Shown one piece after another: positions 1-4,639 of a stretch of DNA of 5,708 nt (its first letter is position 1; each line of letters opens with the position of its first letter). This DNA comes from Bacillota bacterium (GTDB taxonomy: Bacteria; Bacillota; Clostridia; Christensenellales; CAG-138), in NCBI GenBank assembly GCA_023416175.1, contig JAEZIE010000118.1, positions 1-5,708 of the forward strand, read 5' to 3'. Made by a program: the position numbers and the translations under genes. The notes beneath the pieces were generated by a model. That model worked only from the letters and a program-made list of their open reading frames with translations. It did no database searches and was not told the origin of the DNA.

Positions 1-24
1 GCTATGAACGATGTGTGAACATGG

Positions 25-1341
25 CTATAACTGGTTCACCACGCCCGTAAAGAGCGCCTGGTTCCCGCCTTGGGATGTCCACCGGTACAGGATGAACACA
101 AAGGGTTTATCGCACACCATGGAAAACGGCTCGGTGGGCAGCGGCATGGCAGTGCCCGCCATCATTTCCACCGTAACAGCTGCGGCGGTGGTACCCTTTT
201 CATCCACCTTTATGGTGGCCTGGTGCAATGCAGCGTTGATGTAGGCGTCCGTTTCTTCCACAAGCCCGGTCAGCGCAGGATTGTTTGGGTCCAACAGCGG
301 AACGCCCAAATCTTTCAACGCATCGCCCAGCGAGAAGCCGGTGGTTAAGGAAAATCTGGGCAGCAGCAGCTTGCCGGTTGCGGATTGAGTCTCCTTCGCG
401 ATTTGCGAAAATCGTTCGGCGTCAAGCTCGGACACAAGCGCGTCTGCGTCGCCGTCCTTAGGCAGCAGGATATACATGCCGTTGCCAGTTTTAAACGATA
501 GGTTAATGGCCTGGAGCGCGTCATCCTCATAGTAGGGAAGCTCGTCGCCCTCTCGCAGCATGAAGGGCGCCGTTGCGTCCTTCTCTACGCCGTGGAATGT
601 CATATCCTCGGTCTGGGCTTCGTTAAACTCCACGGCCCAGCGGTCGCTGAAATAGATGGCGTTCGCCAACGCGACGATGGTATCCTCCGGAATTTCTTTG
701 ACAATATCCGTGATGAGGCCGTTCGTATGCTCGCTCGCCCAATCGTTAATGGCTTTGATCGCCGCAGGACTCCGCATATCCACATTCATGGCCGCGCCGC
801 GGTAATAATCTAAAAACTGCTGCGCAAACTCTTTTTTCAGCGTAACCGATCCGTCCACGAAAACCGCGTTCGCAATAGAGAGCGGATTGTACATGTCGCC
901 GCCTTCATTGTTGGTGAGCTCATACAGCATACGCGAAACGGAAGCATTGAGTTCTTCCACAGTAAGGTCCCCTACGCCCAATGATCGGAGCAGCTCAGGC
1001 ATGGCCTCAGAATCCGTGGCGTTTGCAAGCGCTGCAAGCGTCATCCACACGGAAAACGGGGAAATGACCATGTTCTCCCCTTTTTTGTGAAGCTTCTGCA
1101 TCAGCGCAAACGTAAACGCATTGACGCCGTCTCCTGCTTTTTTCGCCTCCGGATTATTATAATCAGGCGCTAACAACGGCTTTGCCGGATCGAGCGCAGG
1201 CATATTCAGCGGTTCTGCCCTCACGGGCGCCGAGTCTGTCGGCACAGGCTGTTGGACTGGCTGCTGCGGCGCCGCGCATCCGAACGCAAACGCCATTATG
1301 GCCGCAAGCGTAAACGCCAAATACCGTTTTTTATATTGCAT
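25..1341 (-). CDS. Lipoprotein serpin (serine/cysteine protease inhibitor), 438 aa
   Basis: Predicted suicide inhibitor of serine (possibly cysteine) proteases, anchored outside the cell membrane. Residues 1-22 look like a lipoprotein signal peptide: basic MQYKKR, a hydrophobic stretch, then AFGC with Cys22 as the lipidation site (Phe at -2 is atypical). A Pro/Gln/Ala-rich linker runs to about residue 65 and the serpin fold fills about 70-438. Family motifs seen are ISPFSVWMTLAAL (93-105), WASEHTNGLI (201-210), NAIYFSDRW (227-235), ALHQATIKVDEKGT (371-384) and the C-terminal KPFVFIL (412-418). The hinge after Glu381 (P17) reads GTTAAAV, with Thr at P14 and small residues at P12-P9, as in inhibitory serpins. 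Counting 17 residues places P1-P1' near Thr397-Ala398 in a Met/Ala/Gly/Thr loop, which hints at elastase- or subtilisin-like rather than trypsin-like targets; this is inference and the register is uncertain. The start is the Met with an AGGAGG nine bases upstream; an upstream in-frame extension to 1449 lacks a signal peptide at its N-terminus. Tannerella miropin is a known lipoprotein serpin. Family assignment is secure, target unknown. Confidence 0.93.
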   Translation of the reverse strand: MQYKKRYLAFTLAAIMAFAFGCAAPQQPVQQPVPTDSAPVRAEPLNMPALDPAKPLLAPDYNNPEAKKAGDGVNAFTFALMQKLHKKGENMVISPFSVWMTLAALANATDSEAMPELLRSLGVGDLTVEELNASVSRMLYELTNNEGGDMYNPLSIANAVFVDGSVTLKKEFAQQFLDYYRGAAMNVDMRSPAAIKAINDWASEHTNGLITDIVKEIPEDTIVALANAIYFSDRWAVEFNEAQTEDMTFHGVEKDATAPFMLREGDELPYYEDDALQAINLSFKTGNGMYILLPKDGDADALVSELDAERFSQIAKETQSATGKLLLPRFSLTTGFSLGDALKDLGVPLLDPNNPALTGLVEETDAYINAALHQATIKVDEKGTTAAAVTVEMMAGTAMPLPTEPFSMVCDKPFVFILYRWTSQGGNQALFTGVVNQL

Positions 1342-1350
1342 TGGCTCTTT

Positions 1351-1356
1351 CCTCCT
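1351..1356 (-). promoter_or_regulatory. Ribosome binding site fixing the serpin start
   Basis: A perfect AGGAGG reads on the minus strand nine bases before the ATG at 1341. It decides for the shorter protein, which begins directly with a lipoprotein signal peptide, over the 36-residue longer reading frame. No convincing promoter was found upstream. A TATAAG at 1409-1414 could be a -10 element but has no matching -35 box at 16-18 bases. Confidence 0.8.
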
Positions 1357-1454
1357 GTACTGTTTTTCTTGCCGCTGAGCAAACCGCATTGCAATTTGTT
1401 GCACATCCCTTATACGCAGATCGAGCCTCTTCGGTTCCGGCCAGCCCAAAAAAG

Positions 1455-1482
1455 TTTACATTTCATTTCCTATGGGCATACT
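1455..1482 (+). promoter_or_regulatory. Probable sigma-A promoter of the PepSY-like lipoprotein gene
   Basis: TTTACA at 1455-1460 (5 of 6 to the -35 consensus) is followed after 16 bases by CATACT at 1477-1482 (4 of 6, keeping the key A at position 2 and T at position 6). Transcription would start near 1489, giving a leader of about 60 bases. The site lies in the 209-base region between the divergent serpin and lipoprotein genes, so a regulator bound here could affect both. Assigned by eye only. Confidence 0.5.
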
Positions 1483-1496
1483 ATTCCCGAATAACA

Positions 1497-1528
1497 GCGG
1501 GATAACCCGCAGCGCGCTAAATGCGCGC
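1497..1528 (+). promoter_or_regulatory. Two tandem GC hairpins in the lipoprotein 5' leader
   Basis: GCGGG/CCCGC arms (1497-1501 and 1506-1510) with an ATAA loop are followed one base later by GCGCGC/GCGCGC arms (1512-1517 and 1523-1528) with a TAAAT loop. Both fall in the predicted untranslated leader; the second ends nine bases before the ribosome binding site. There is no T run, so these are not terminators. They could stabilise the mRNA 5' end or influence translation; the GCGCGC palindrome could equally be a DNA operator. The role is inferred; the base pairing is visible. Confidence 0.45.
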
Positions 1529-1536
1529 CAGTAATC

Positions 1537-1544
1537 AAAGGAGG
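1537..1544 (+). promoter_or_regulatory. Ribosome binding site of the PepSY-like lipoprotein
   Basis: AAAGGAGG lies six bases before the ATG at 1551. It selects that start over an in-frame ATG at 1521, which sits inside the loop of the upstream GCGCGC hairpin, has no Shine-Dalgarno sequence and would add ten charged residues before the signal peptide. Confidence 0.85.
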
Positions 1545-1550
1545 AAAACC

Positions 1551-2114
1551 ATGAAACGCGTATTTTGCATAGGGCTAGTGCTGCTCCTCATCGTTGCGGC
1601 CGGCTGTACGCCGAGGCGCACACCCTCGAATACGGCAAGCCCCCTGCCCAGCATGACCCCGGGTATGTCTCCCGCCACATCACCGGCTATCACAGGTGGT
1701 AACGGAACCGGAACGACAGACGGAACCGGCGGAAATGCGGGCAATGGGGGCGCAATGGCAAGTGCCACCATCCCCAATTTTGCAGAAGGTACTGTTGTAA
1801 ACGAAAGTGACTTGCCGGATATCAAGTCTGCGCTGCAGGAGAAGTATCCCGGCGCGACCATCACGCGCATCACGCACGGCCTGCAGGGCACGCAGCAAGC
1901 CTATGTTGTTGAGTACACCGCGAAAGACGGCAAAATCGGAACGGCTTACATCCTGCCTAACGGTACGTTTTTGCCGGAGGCTGCTGGAACCTCCCCCGGC
2001 ACTTCCCCCGGCACCTCTCCCGGCACCTCCCCCGGCGGAACGGGCAGCGCGCAGGGCGGAACAGCGGGCGGCACCTCTGGCGGCACGACGGACAGAAATG
2101 CGCCGGCAGGTTAA
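1551..2114 (+). CDS. Small lipoprotein with PepSY-like (BLIP-like) domain, 187 aa
   Basis: Predicted membrane-anchored surface lipoprotein of unknown function. Residues 1-19 form a signal peptide (MKRVF, then a Leu/Val/Ile core) ending in VAAGC, with Cys19 as the likely lipidation site. Residues 20-72 are a low-complexity Thr/Ser/Pro then Gly/Asn linker. Residues about 84-141 form the only globular part: LPDIKSALQEKYPGATI, then a YVVEYTAKDGK strand pair and a final LPNGTFL. That pattern, an acidic/Pro helix start, KYPGA, alternating strands and a closing (D/N)G turn, resembles the PepSY-like family (putative beta-lactamase-inhibitor-like, PF11396) by recognition only. The C-terminus (146-187) is a TSPG repeat followed by a Gly/Thr/Ser-rich tail. 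PepSY domains are associated with peptidase propeptides and inhibition, but PepSY-like lipoproteins are mostly uncharacterised. The gene diverges from the serpin and converges on rplL. Reality of the gene and export are well supported; domain assignment is moderate. Confidence 0.82.
   Translation: MKRVFCIGLVLLLIVAAGCTPRRTPSNTASPLPSMTPGMSPATSPAITGGNGTGTTDGTGGNAGNGGAMASATIPNFAEGTVVNESDLPDIKSALQEKYPGATITRITHGLQGTQQAYVVEYTAKDGKIGTAYILPNGTFLPEAAGTSPGTSPGTSPGTSPGGTGSAQGGTAGGTSGGTTDRNAPAG
1986..2033 (+). repeat. Four in-frame 12-bp tandem repeats encoding GTSP
   Basis: Four consecutive 12-base units (1986-1997, 1998-2009, 2010-2021, 2022-2033) each encode Gly-Thr-Ser-Pro and differ only at wobble positions (GGA/GGC, ACC/ACT, TCC/TCT). 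They lie in the C-terminal tail of the lipoprotein. Because the unit is a multiple of three, copy-number change would lengthen or shorten the linker without a frameshift. Confidence 0.9.
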
Positions 2115-2134
2115 GTTCAACCTATAGCAAAGAG

Positions 2135-2162
2135 AAAGCCTGCGAACAACGCAGGCTTTTTT
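2135..2162 (+). terminator. Intrinsic terminator of the lipoprotein gene
   Basis: A ten-base perfect stem, AAAGCCTGCG (2135-2144) with CGCAGGCTTT (2150-2159), has an AACAA loop and a T run through 2162. It starts 20 bases after the stop codon. Read on the minus strand the stem is followed by a broken T-rich run, so it may also give weak back-up termination to the rplL transcript. Confidence 0.88.
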
Positions 2163-2171
2163 CTTATTCGT

Positions 2172-2211
2172 AAATAACAAAACCCGGGCGGCAAGAGCCG
2201 TCCGGGTTTTT
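2172..2211 (-). terminator. Terminator ending the ribosomal protein transcript after rplL
   Basis: Arms 2179-2187 (AAAACCCGG on the plus strand) and 2202-2210 pair fully, one position (2188/2201) mismatches on the minus strand, then CGGC/GCCG (2189-2192, 2197-2200) close on a four-base loop. The minus-strand transcript continues with TTTTGTTATTT. It begins 13 bases past the rplL stop codon. The stem is also followed by a T run on the plus strand, so it can act on both converging transcripts. Confidence 0.85.
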
Positions 2212-2224
2212 GGTGTTGAAAAAG

Positions 2225-2593
2225 TTATTTGATTTCGACGGTCGCGCCAACTTCCTTGAACGCGGCGGCGATCTTCTCGCACTCTTCCTTGGAAGCGCCT
2301 TCCTTGAGGGGCTTGGGCGCGTTGTCAACGAGATCCTTTGCTTCCTTGAGGCCAAGGCCGGTCAGCTCGCGCACAACCTTGATGACCTTGATCTTTTCGG
2401 GGCCGATATCCTTGAGGATAGCGTCAAACTCGGTCTTCTCTTCCACAACTTCAGCAGCGGCGGCAGGGCCGGCAACGGCAACGGCGGTAGCGGCGGCAGA
2501 TACGCCAAACTCCTCTTCAAGCGCCTTTACGAGCTCGGACAGCTCCAATACGGACATCGCCTTGATATCGGCAATCAATTGCTCCTTATTCAT
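2225..2593 (-). CDS. rplL: 50S ribosomal protein L7/L12, 122 aa
   Basis: Stalk protein of the large subunit, present as dimers on L10, that recruits and stimulates the GTPase translation factors. The layout is typical: N-terminal dimerisation and L10-binding helices (1-30, with MSVLELSELVKALEEEFGV), an Ala/Val-rich flexible hinge (about 33-51), and the C-terminal factor-binding domain (52-122) with KIKVIKVVRELTGLGLKEAKDLVD-type residues at about 67-90. Length and ends match the family. AGGAG at 2601-2605 lies seven bases before the start. It follows rplJ by 46 bases, forming the usual L10-L12 pair presumably controlled by the L10 leader upstream. The next gene in most bacteria would be rpoB; here a terminator and a convergent gene follow instead. 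Confidence 0.98.
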   Translation of the reverse strand: MNKEQLIADIKAMSVLELSELVKALEEEFGVSAAATAVAVAGPAAAAEVVEEKTEFDAILKDIGPEKIKVIKVVRELTGLGLKEAKDLVDNAPKPLKEGASKEECEKIAAAFKEVGATVEIK

Positions 2594-2639
2594 GGTACTT
2601 CTCCTTTTTTTGTACTAAAGTTTTTGAGTTACGCGGCTG

Positions 2640-3164
2640 TTATTCCGCAGCGGGGGCTTCTGCGCCGCCGCCCAGTTTCTTTGCGATCTGGTCGAGCGCG
2701 ATGGCGAGACCGGAAATGGGGGACATCATGCTGCCCAGCAAGCGGGCGATAAGCACTTCGCGGGAGGGCAGATCTGCGATGGCGTTGATGGCGTCCGCAC
2801 TTTCCACTTTGCCTTCCACTACGCCGCCTTTGATAGCGCACTTCTTTGCCTTCTTGACGAAATCCTTGAGGATCTTGGCCGGGGCCACTGCATCCTCATA
2901 CGCGATTGCGAACGCGCTGGGCCCTTTCAACATCCCGTTGATGGAAGCGTCGATGCCCGCAAGATTTGCGGCGCGTTCCACGATACCGTTCTTGAGCACC
3001 AAATAATCCACGCCTGCTTTGCGCATTTCATTTCGAAGCCCTGTAACCTCTTCCACGGTCAGGCCGCGATAATCAAAGACGATCACGGATTTGGCCCTTT
3101 GGATCTTTTCCTGTACTTCGGCGACCTTGGCAGCCTTCAATTCGATGATTTGAACGTTTGCCAT
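2640..3164 (-). CDS. rplJ: 50S ribosomal protein L10, 174 aa
   Basis: L10 anchors the L7/L12 stalk to 23S rRNA at the GTPase-associated centre, and the L10-L12 complex also represses its own operon by binding the mRNA leader. Family features are the N-terminal rRNA-binding domain (about 1-100: KSVIVFDYRGLTVEEVTGLR at 25-44, LVLKNGIVERA, then LKGPSAFAIAYEDAVAPAK at 79-97) and the C-terminal helical segment (about 134-165) that holds L12 dimers, ending in an Ala/Gly/Glu tail. Length is normal. A strong AAGGAGGT (3171-3178) lies six bases before the start. It is the first gene after a 236-base gap containing its own promoter and leader. Confidence 0.98.
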   Translation of the reverse strand: MANVQIIELKAAKVAEVQEKIQRAKSVIVFDYRGLTVEEVTGLRNEMRKAGVDYLVLKNGIVERAANLAGIDASINGMLKGPSAFAIAYEDAVAPAKILKDFVKKAKKCAIKGGVVEGKVESADAINAIADLPSREVLIARLLGSMMSPISGLAIALDQIAKKLGGGAEAPAAE

Positions 3165-3226
3165 GGTTTCACCTCCTTCTTTTCCATACTGTATTGCTTT
3201 ACCGGCGGTAACCGGCCGACAACCAT

Positions 3227-3267
3227 AAAAAATGCGCTCCCTTTGCCAATAGACATAGAGAGCGCAT
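3227..3267 (-). terminator. Attenuator terminator in the rplJ leader
   Basis: On the minus strand ATGCGCTC (3267-3260) pairs with GAGCGCAT (3239-3232), extended by four more pairs (3259-3257 with 3240-3242, including one G-U wobble, plus the flanking pairs), and is followed by six T residues (3232-3227). It sits about 60 bases before the rplJ start and after the L10-binding part of the leader, so it is placed to stop transcription before rplJ-rplL. Its 14-base loop contains the sequence complementary to the upstream leader described in the findings. Confidence 0.85.
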
Positions 3268-3355
3268 CAAAAAAATGCTTTTGGTGCTCACCTCGGCAGG
3301 AGATTAAGCGGAAGTACCGCGCCTGCTGTCTATGGCGAAAAAACGTATGTGACCG
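3227..3355 (-). promoter_or_regulatory. L10 leader (autoregulatory RNA of rplJ-rplL)
   Basis: The minus-strand transcript carries the recognisable Firmicutes L10-leader core. ATAGACAGCAGG (3333-3322) and TTAATCTCCTGCCGAGGTG (3307-3289) pair GCAGG (3326-3322) with CCTGC (3300-3296). They enclose a small GCGG/CCGC hairpin (3320-3317, 3311-3308) and a TTAAT bulge typical of the kink-turn-like L10 site. In B. subtilis the L10-L12 complex binds this leader and favours a terminator over an antiterminator; the same parts are present here. Assignment rests on sequence recognition and hand pairing, not on a covariance search. Confidence 0.88.
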
Positions 3356-3361
3356 AAACGG

Positions 3362-3390
3362 AGTATATCACGCCCCGGCGTTTTTGTCAA
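3362..3390 (-). promoter_or_regulatory. Near-consensus sigma-A promoter for rplJ-rplL
   Basis: TTGACA (3390-3385, perfect -35) and TATACT (3367-3362, 5 of 6) are separated by exactly 17 bases on the minus strand. The -35 box begins ten bases past the rplA stop codon. Transcription would start near 3355, just upstream of the L10 leader, so rplJ-rplL can be made independently of the upstream genes. The spacer holds a 12-base palindrome, ACGCCGGGGCGT (3381-3370). Confidence 0.88.
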
Positions 3391-3400
3391 CGCTTCAGGT

Positions 3401-4093
3401 TTAGCTAAAGCGCAGCGGGTTGAACTTGATGCCAGGGCCCATCGTGGAGGACAGCACAACGCTCTTAAGGTAGGTGCCCTTCGCGGCGGACGGCTTGGCC
3501 TTGATGATGGCTTCCATCAGCGTATTGACGTTCTCCTCCAGCTTTTCCGGACCAAAGGAGACCTTGCCGACGGGGCAGTGTACGATGTTGGTCTTATCCA
3601 AACGGTACTCTACCTTACCAGCCTTGATGTCCTTAACCGCCCTGCCGACATCCATGGTGACGGTGCCGCTCTTGGGGTTAGGCATTAGGCCCTTGGGACC
3701 GAGCACGCGGCCGATGCGGCCGACGAGACCCATCATATCCGGCGTGGCGACGCAAACGTCAAAACCGAACCAGTTTTCCGTCTGGATCTTCTTGACGAGA
3801 TCCTCATCGCCCACGAAATCCGCGCCAGCTTCGAGCGCTTCACGCGCCTTGTCGGCCTTGGCGAACACGAGCACGCGAACAGTTTTACCCGTGCCGTGCG
3901 GCAGAACAACCGCACCGCGCACCTGCTGGTCCGCATGGCGGGAGTCAACGCCCAAACGGACATGTACTTCGACGGATTCGTCAAACTTGGCCTTCGCGGT
4001 CTGCAGCAAAAGATCCAAACCCTCGCGCGTGTCGTACTGGCGGGTGGAGTCGATCAGCTTCTTGCTATCCTGGTATTTCTTGCCGTGCTTCAT
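3401..4093 (-). CDS. rplA: 50S ribosomal protein L1, 230 aa
   Basis: L1 forms the mobile stalk beside the ribosomal E site that helps release deacylated tRNA, and in many bacteria represses translation of rplK-rplA mRNA. The family signature is intact at residues 127-140 (IGRVLGPKGLMPNP), followed by KSGTVT. The N-terminal MKHGKKYQDS and domain I/II boundaries (about 65 and 160) are as in other bacterial L1 proteins, as are TMGPGIKFNP near the C-terminus and the overall length. It follows rplK by only 16 bases with GGGGAGGAG as ribosome binding site inside that gap, so the two are translationally close. The likely regulatory target of L1 lies upstream of rplK. Confidence 0.98.
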   Translation of the reverse strand: MKHGKKYQDSKKLIDSTRQYDTREGLDLLLQTAKAKFDESVEVHVRLGVDSRHADQQVRGAVVLPHGTGKTVRVLVFAKADKAREALEAGADFVGDEDLVKKIQTENWFGFDVCVATPDMMGLVGRIGRVLGPKGLMPNPKSGTVTMDVGRAVKDIKAGKVEYRLDKTNIVHCPVGKVSFGPEKLEENVNTLMEAIIKAKPSAAKGTYLKSVVLSSTMGPGIKFNPLRFS

Positions 4094-4109
4094 AACTTCT
4101 CCTCCCCTC

Positions 4110-4535
4110 TTAGTCGCCCACCACGACGCCCATACTGCGCGCCGTGCCAGCGACCATGTTCATGGCGGCCTCTACGCTTGCCGCGTTGAGGTCCGGCATT
4201 TTCAGTTCCGCGATTTCCCTGACCTGTGCCTTGGTGATGGTGGCAACCTTGGTCTTGTTGGGAACGCCGGAACCACTCTCGATGCCTACGGCCTTCTTAA
4301 TGAGAACCGCAGCCGGAGGGGTCTTGGTGATGAAGGTGAAGGAACGGTCCGCATATACGGTGATGACGATGGGGATGATAAGACCCACCTGTTTTGCGGT
4401 GCGCTCATTGAACTCCTTGCAGAAGCCCATGATGTTGACGCCGTGCTGACCCAGAGCGGGGCCTACCGGCGGCGCCGGCGTTGCTTTGCCAGCGGGGATT
4501 TGAAGCTTCACATAGCCTGTGATCTTCTTTGCCAT
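4110..4535 (-). CDS. rplK: 50S ribosomal protein L11, 141 aa
   Basis: L11 binds the GTPase-associated region of 23S rRNA with L10, taking part in factor binding and the stringent response, and in thiostrepton sensitivity. The N-terminal domain shows the typical KLQIPAGKATPAPPVGPALG (residues 10-29) with the proline cluster at 20-26, where thiostrepton-resistance substitutions map in other species, then HGVNIMGFCKEFN. The C-terminal rRNA-binding domain (about 72-141) includes SGVPNKTKVATIT and ends GTARSMGVVV. Full length. AGGAGG (4544-4549) is eight bases before the start. It heads the rplK-rplA pair behind a 104-base gap with two RNA structures. Confidence 0.98.
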   Translation of the reverse strand: MAKKITGYVKLQIPAGKATPAPPVGPALGQHGVNIMGFCKEFNERTAKQVGLIIPIVITVYADRSFTFITKTPPAAVLIKKAVGIESGSGVPNKTKVATITKAQVREIAELKMPDLNAASVEAAMNMVAGTARSMGVVVGD

Positions 4536-4567
4536 TGCAGTTTCCTCCTACTAAAAATTTGTAGTGC

Positions 4568-4596
4568 GTGGTAAACGGGGTGCCGCCCCCTCCCAC
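4568..4596 (-). promoter_or_regulatory. Probable L1-binding site in the rplK leader
   Basis: On the minus strand GTGG (4596-4593) pairs with CCAC (4571-4568). An inner GGGG (4589-4586) pairs with CCCC (4580-4577) across a CGGCA loop. Between the two helices lies an asymmetric internal loop: GAG on the 5' side and GTTTA on the 3' side. The L1-binding part of 23S rRNA (E. coli helices 76-77) has the same plan, GUGGGAG on one side and AUACCAC on the other, so this looks like mRNA mimicry for L1 autoregulation. It ends 18 bases before the rplK ribosome binding site. Recalled from family knowledge and folded by hand. Confidence 0.65.
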
Positions 4597-4601
4597 TTAT
4601 A

Positions 4602-4626
4602 TCAAAAAATCCAACGGATTTTTTGA
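4602..4626 (-). terminator. AT-rich perfect hairpin between nusG and rplK (weak terminator or processing site)
   Basis: An 11-base perfect inverted repeat, TCAAAAAATCC with GGATTTTTTGA, has a three-base loop and starts 13 bases after the nusG stop codon. The 3' arm ends in six T residues, so it resembles an intrinsic terminator, but the stem is mostly A-T and the T run is inside the stem. It could cause partial termination or be a cleavage site that separates nusG mRNA from rplK-rplA. Confidence 0.45.
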
Positions 4627-4639
4627 GCGTTGTATTGCC

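Noticed and set aside
1342..1449. N-terminal extension of the serpin to an upstream Met
   Set aside because: The added 36 residues are strongly charged, would bury the lipoprotein signal peptide, and the inner start has a perfect AGGAGG at nine bases.
1680..2282. Minus-strand open frame of 200 codons across the lipoprotein and terminators
   Set aside because: It runs through two terminators and into rplL in another frame, with an Arg/Ala/Gly low-complexity product; the plus-strand lipoprotein has a good ribosome binding site and signal peptide.
3165..3226. Small hairpin TTACC-GCC-GGTAA (about 3200-3213) just before the rplJ ribosome binding site
   Set aside because: The stem is only five bases; too short to support a separate regulatory call beyond the L10 leader already described.
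3474..4574. Long plus-strand open frame (366 codons) opposite rplA and rplK
   Set aside because: It is antisense to two unmistakable ribosomal protein genes, crosses the intergenic gap, has no ribosome binding site noted and no recognisable domain; a GC-rich codon shadow.
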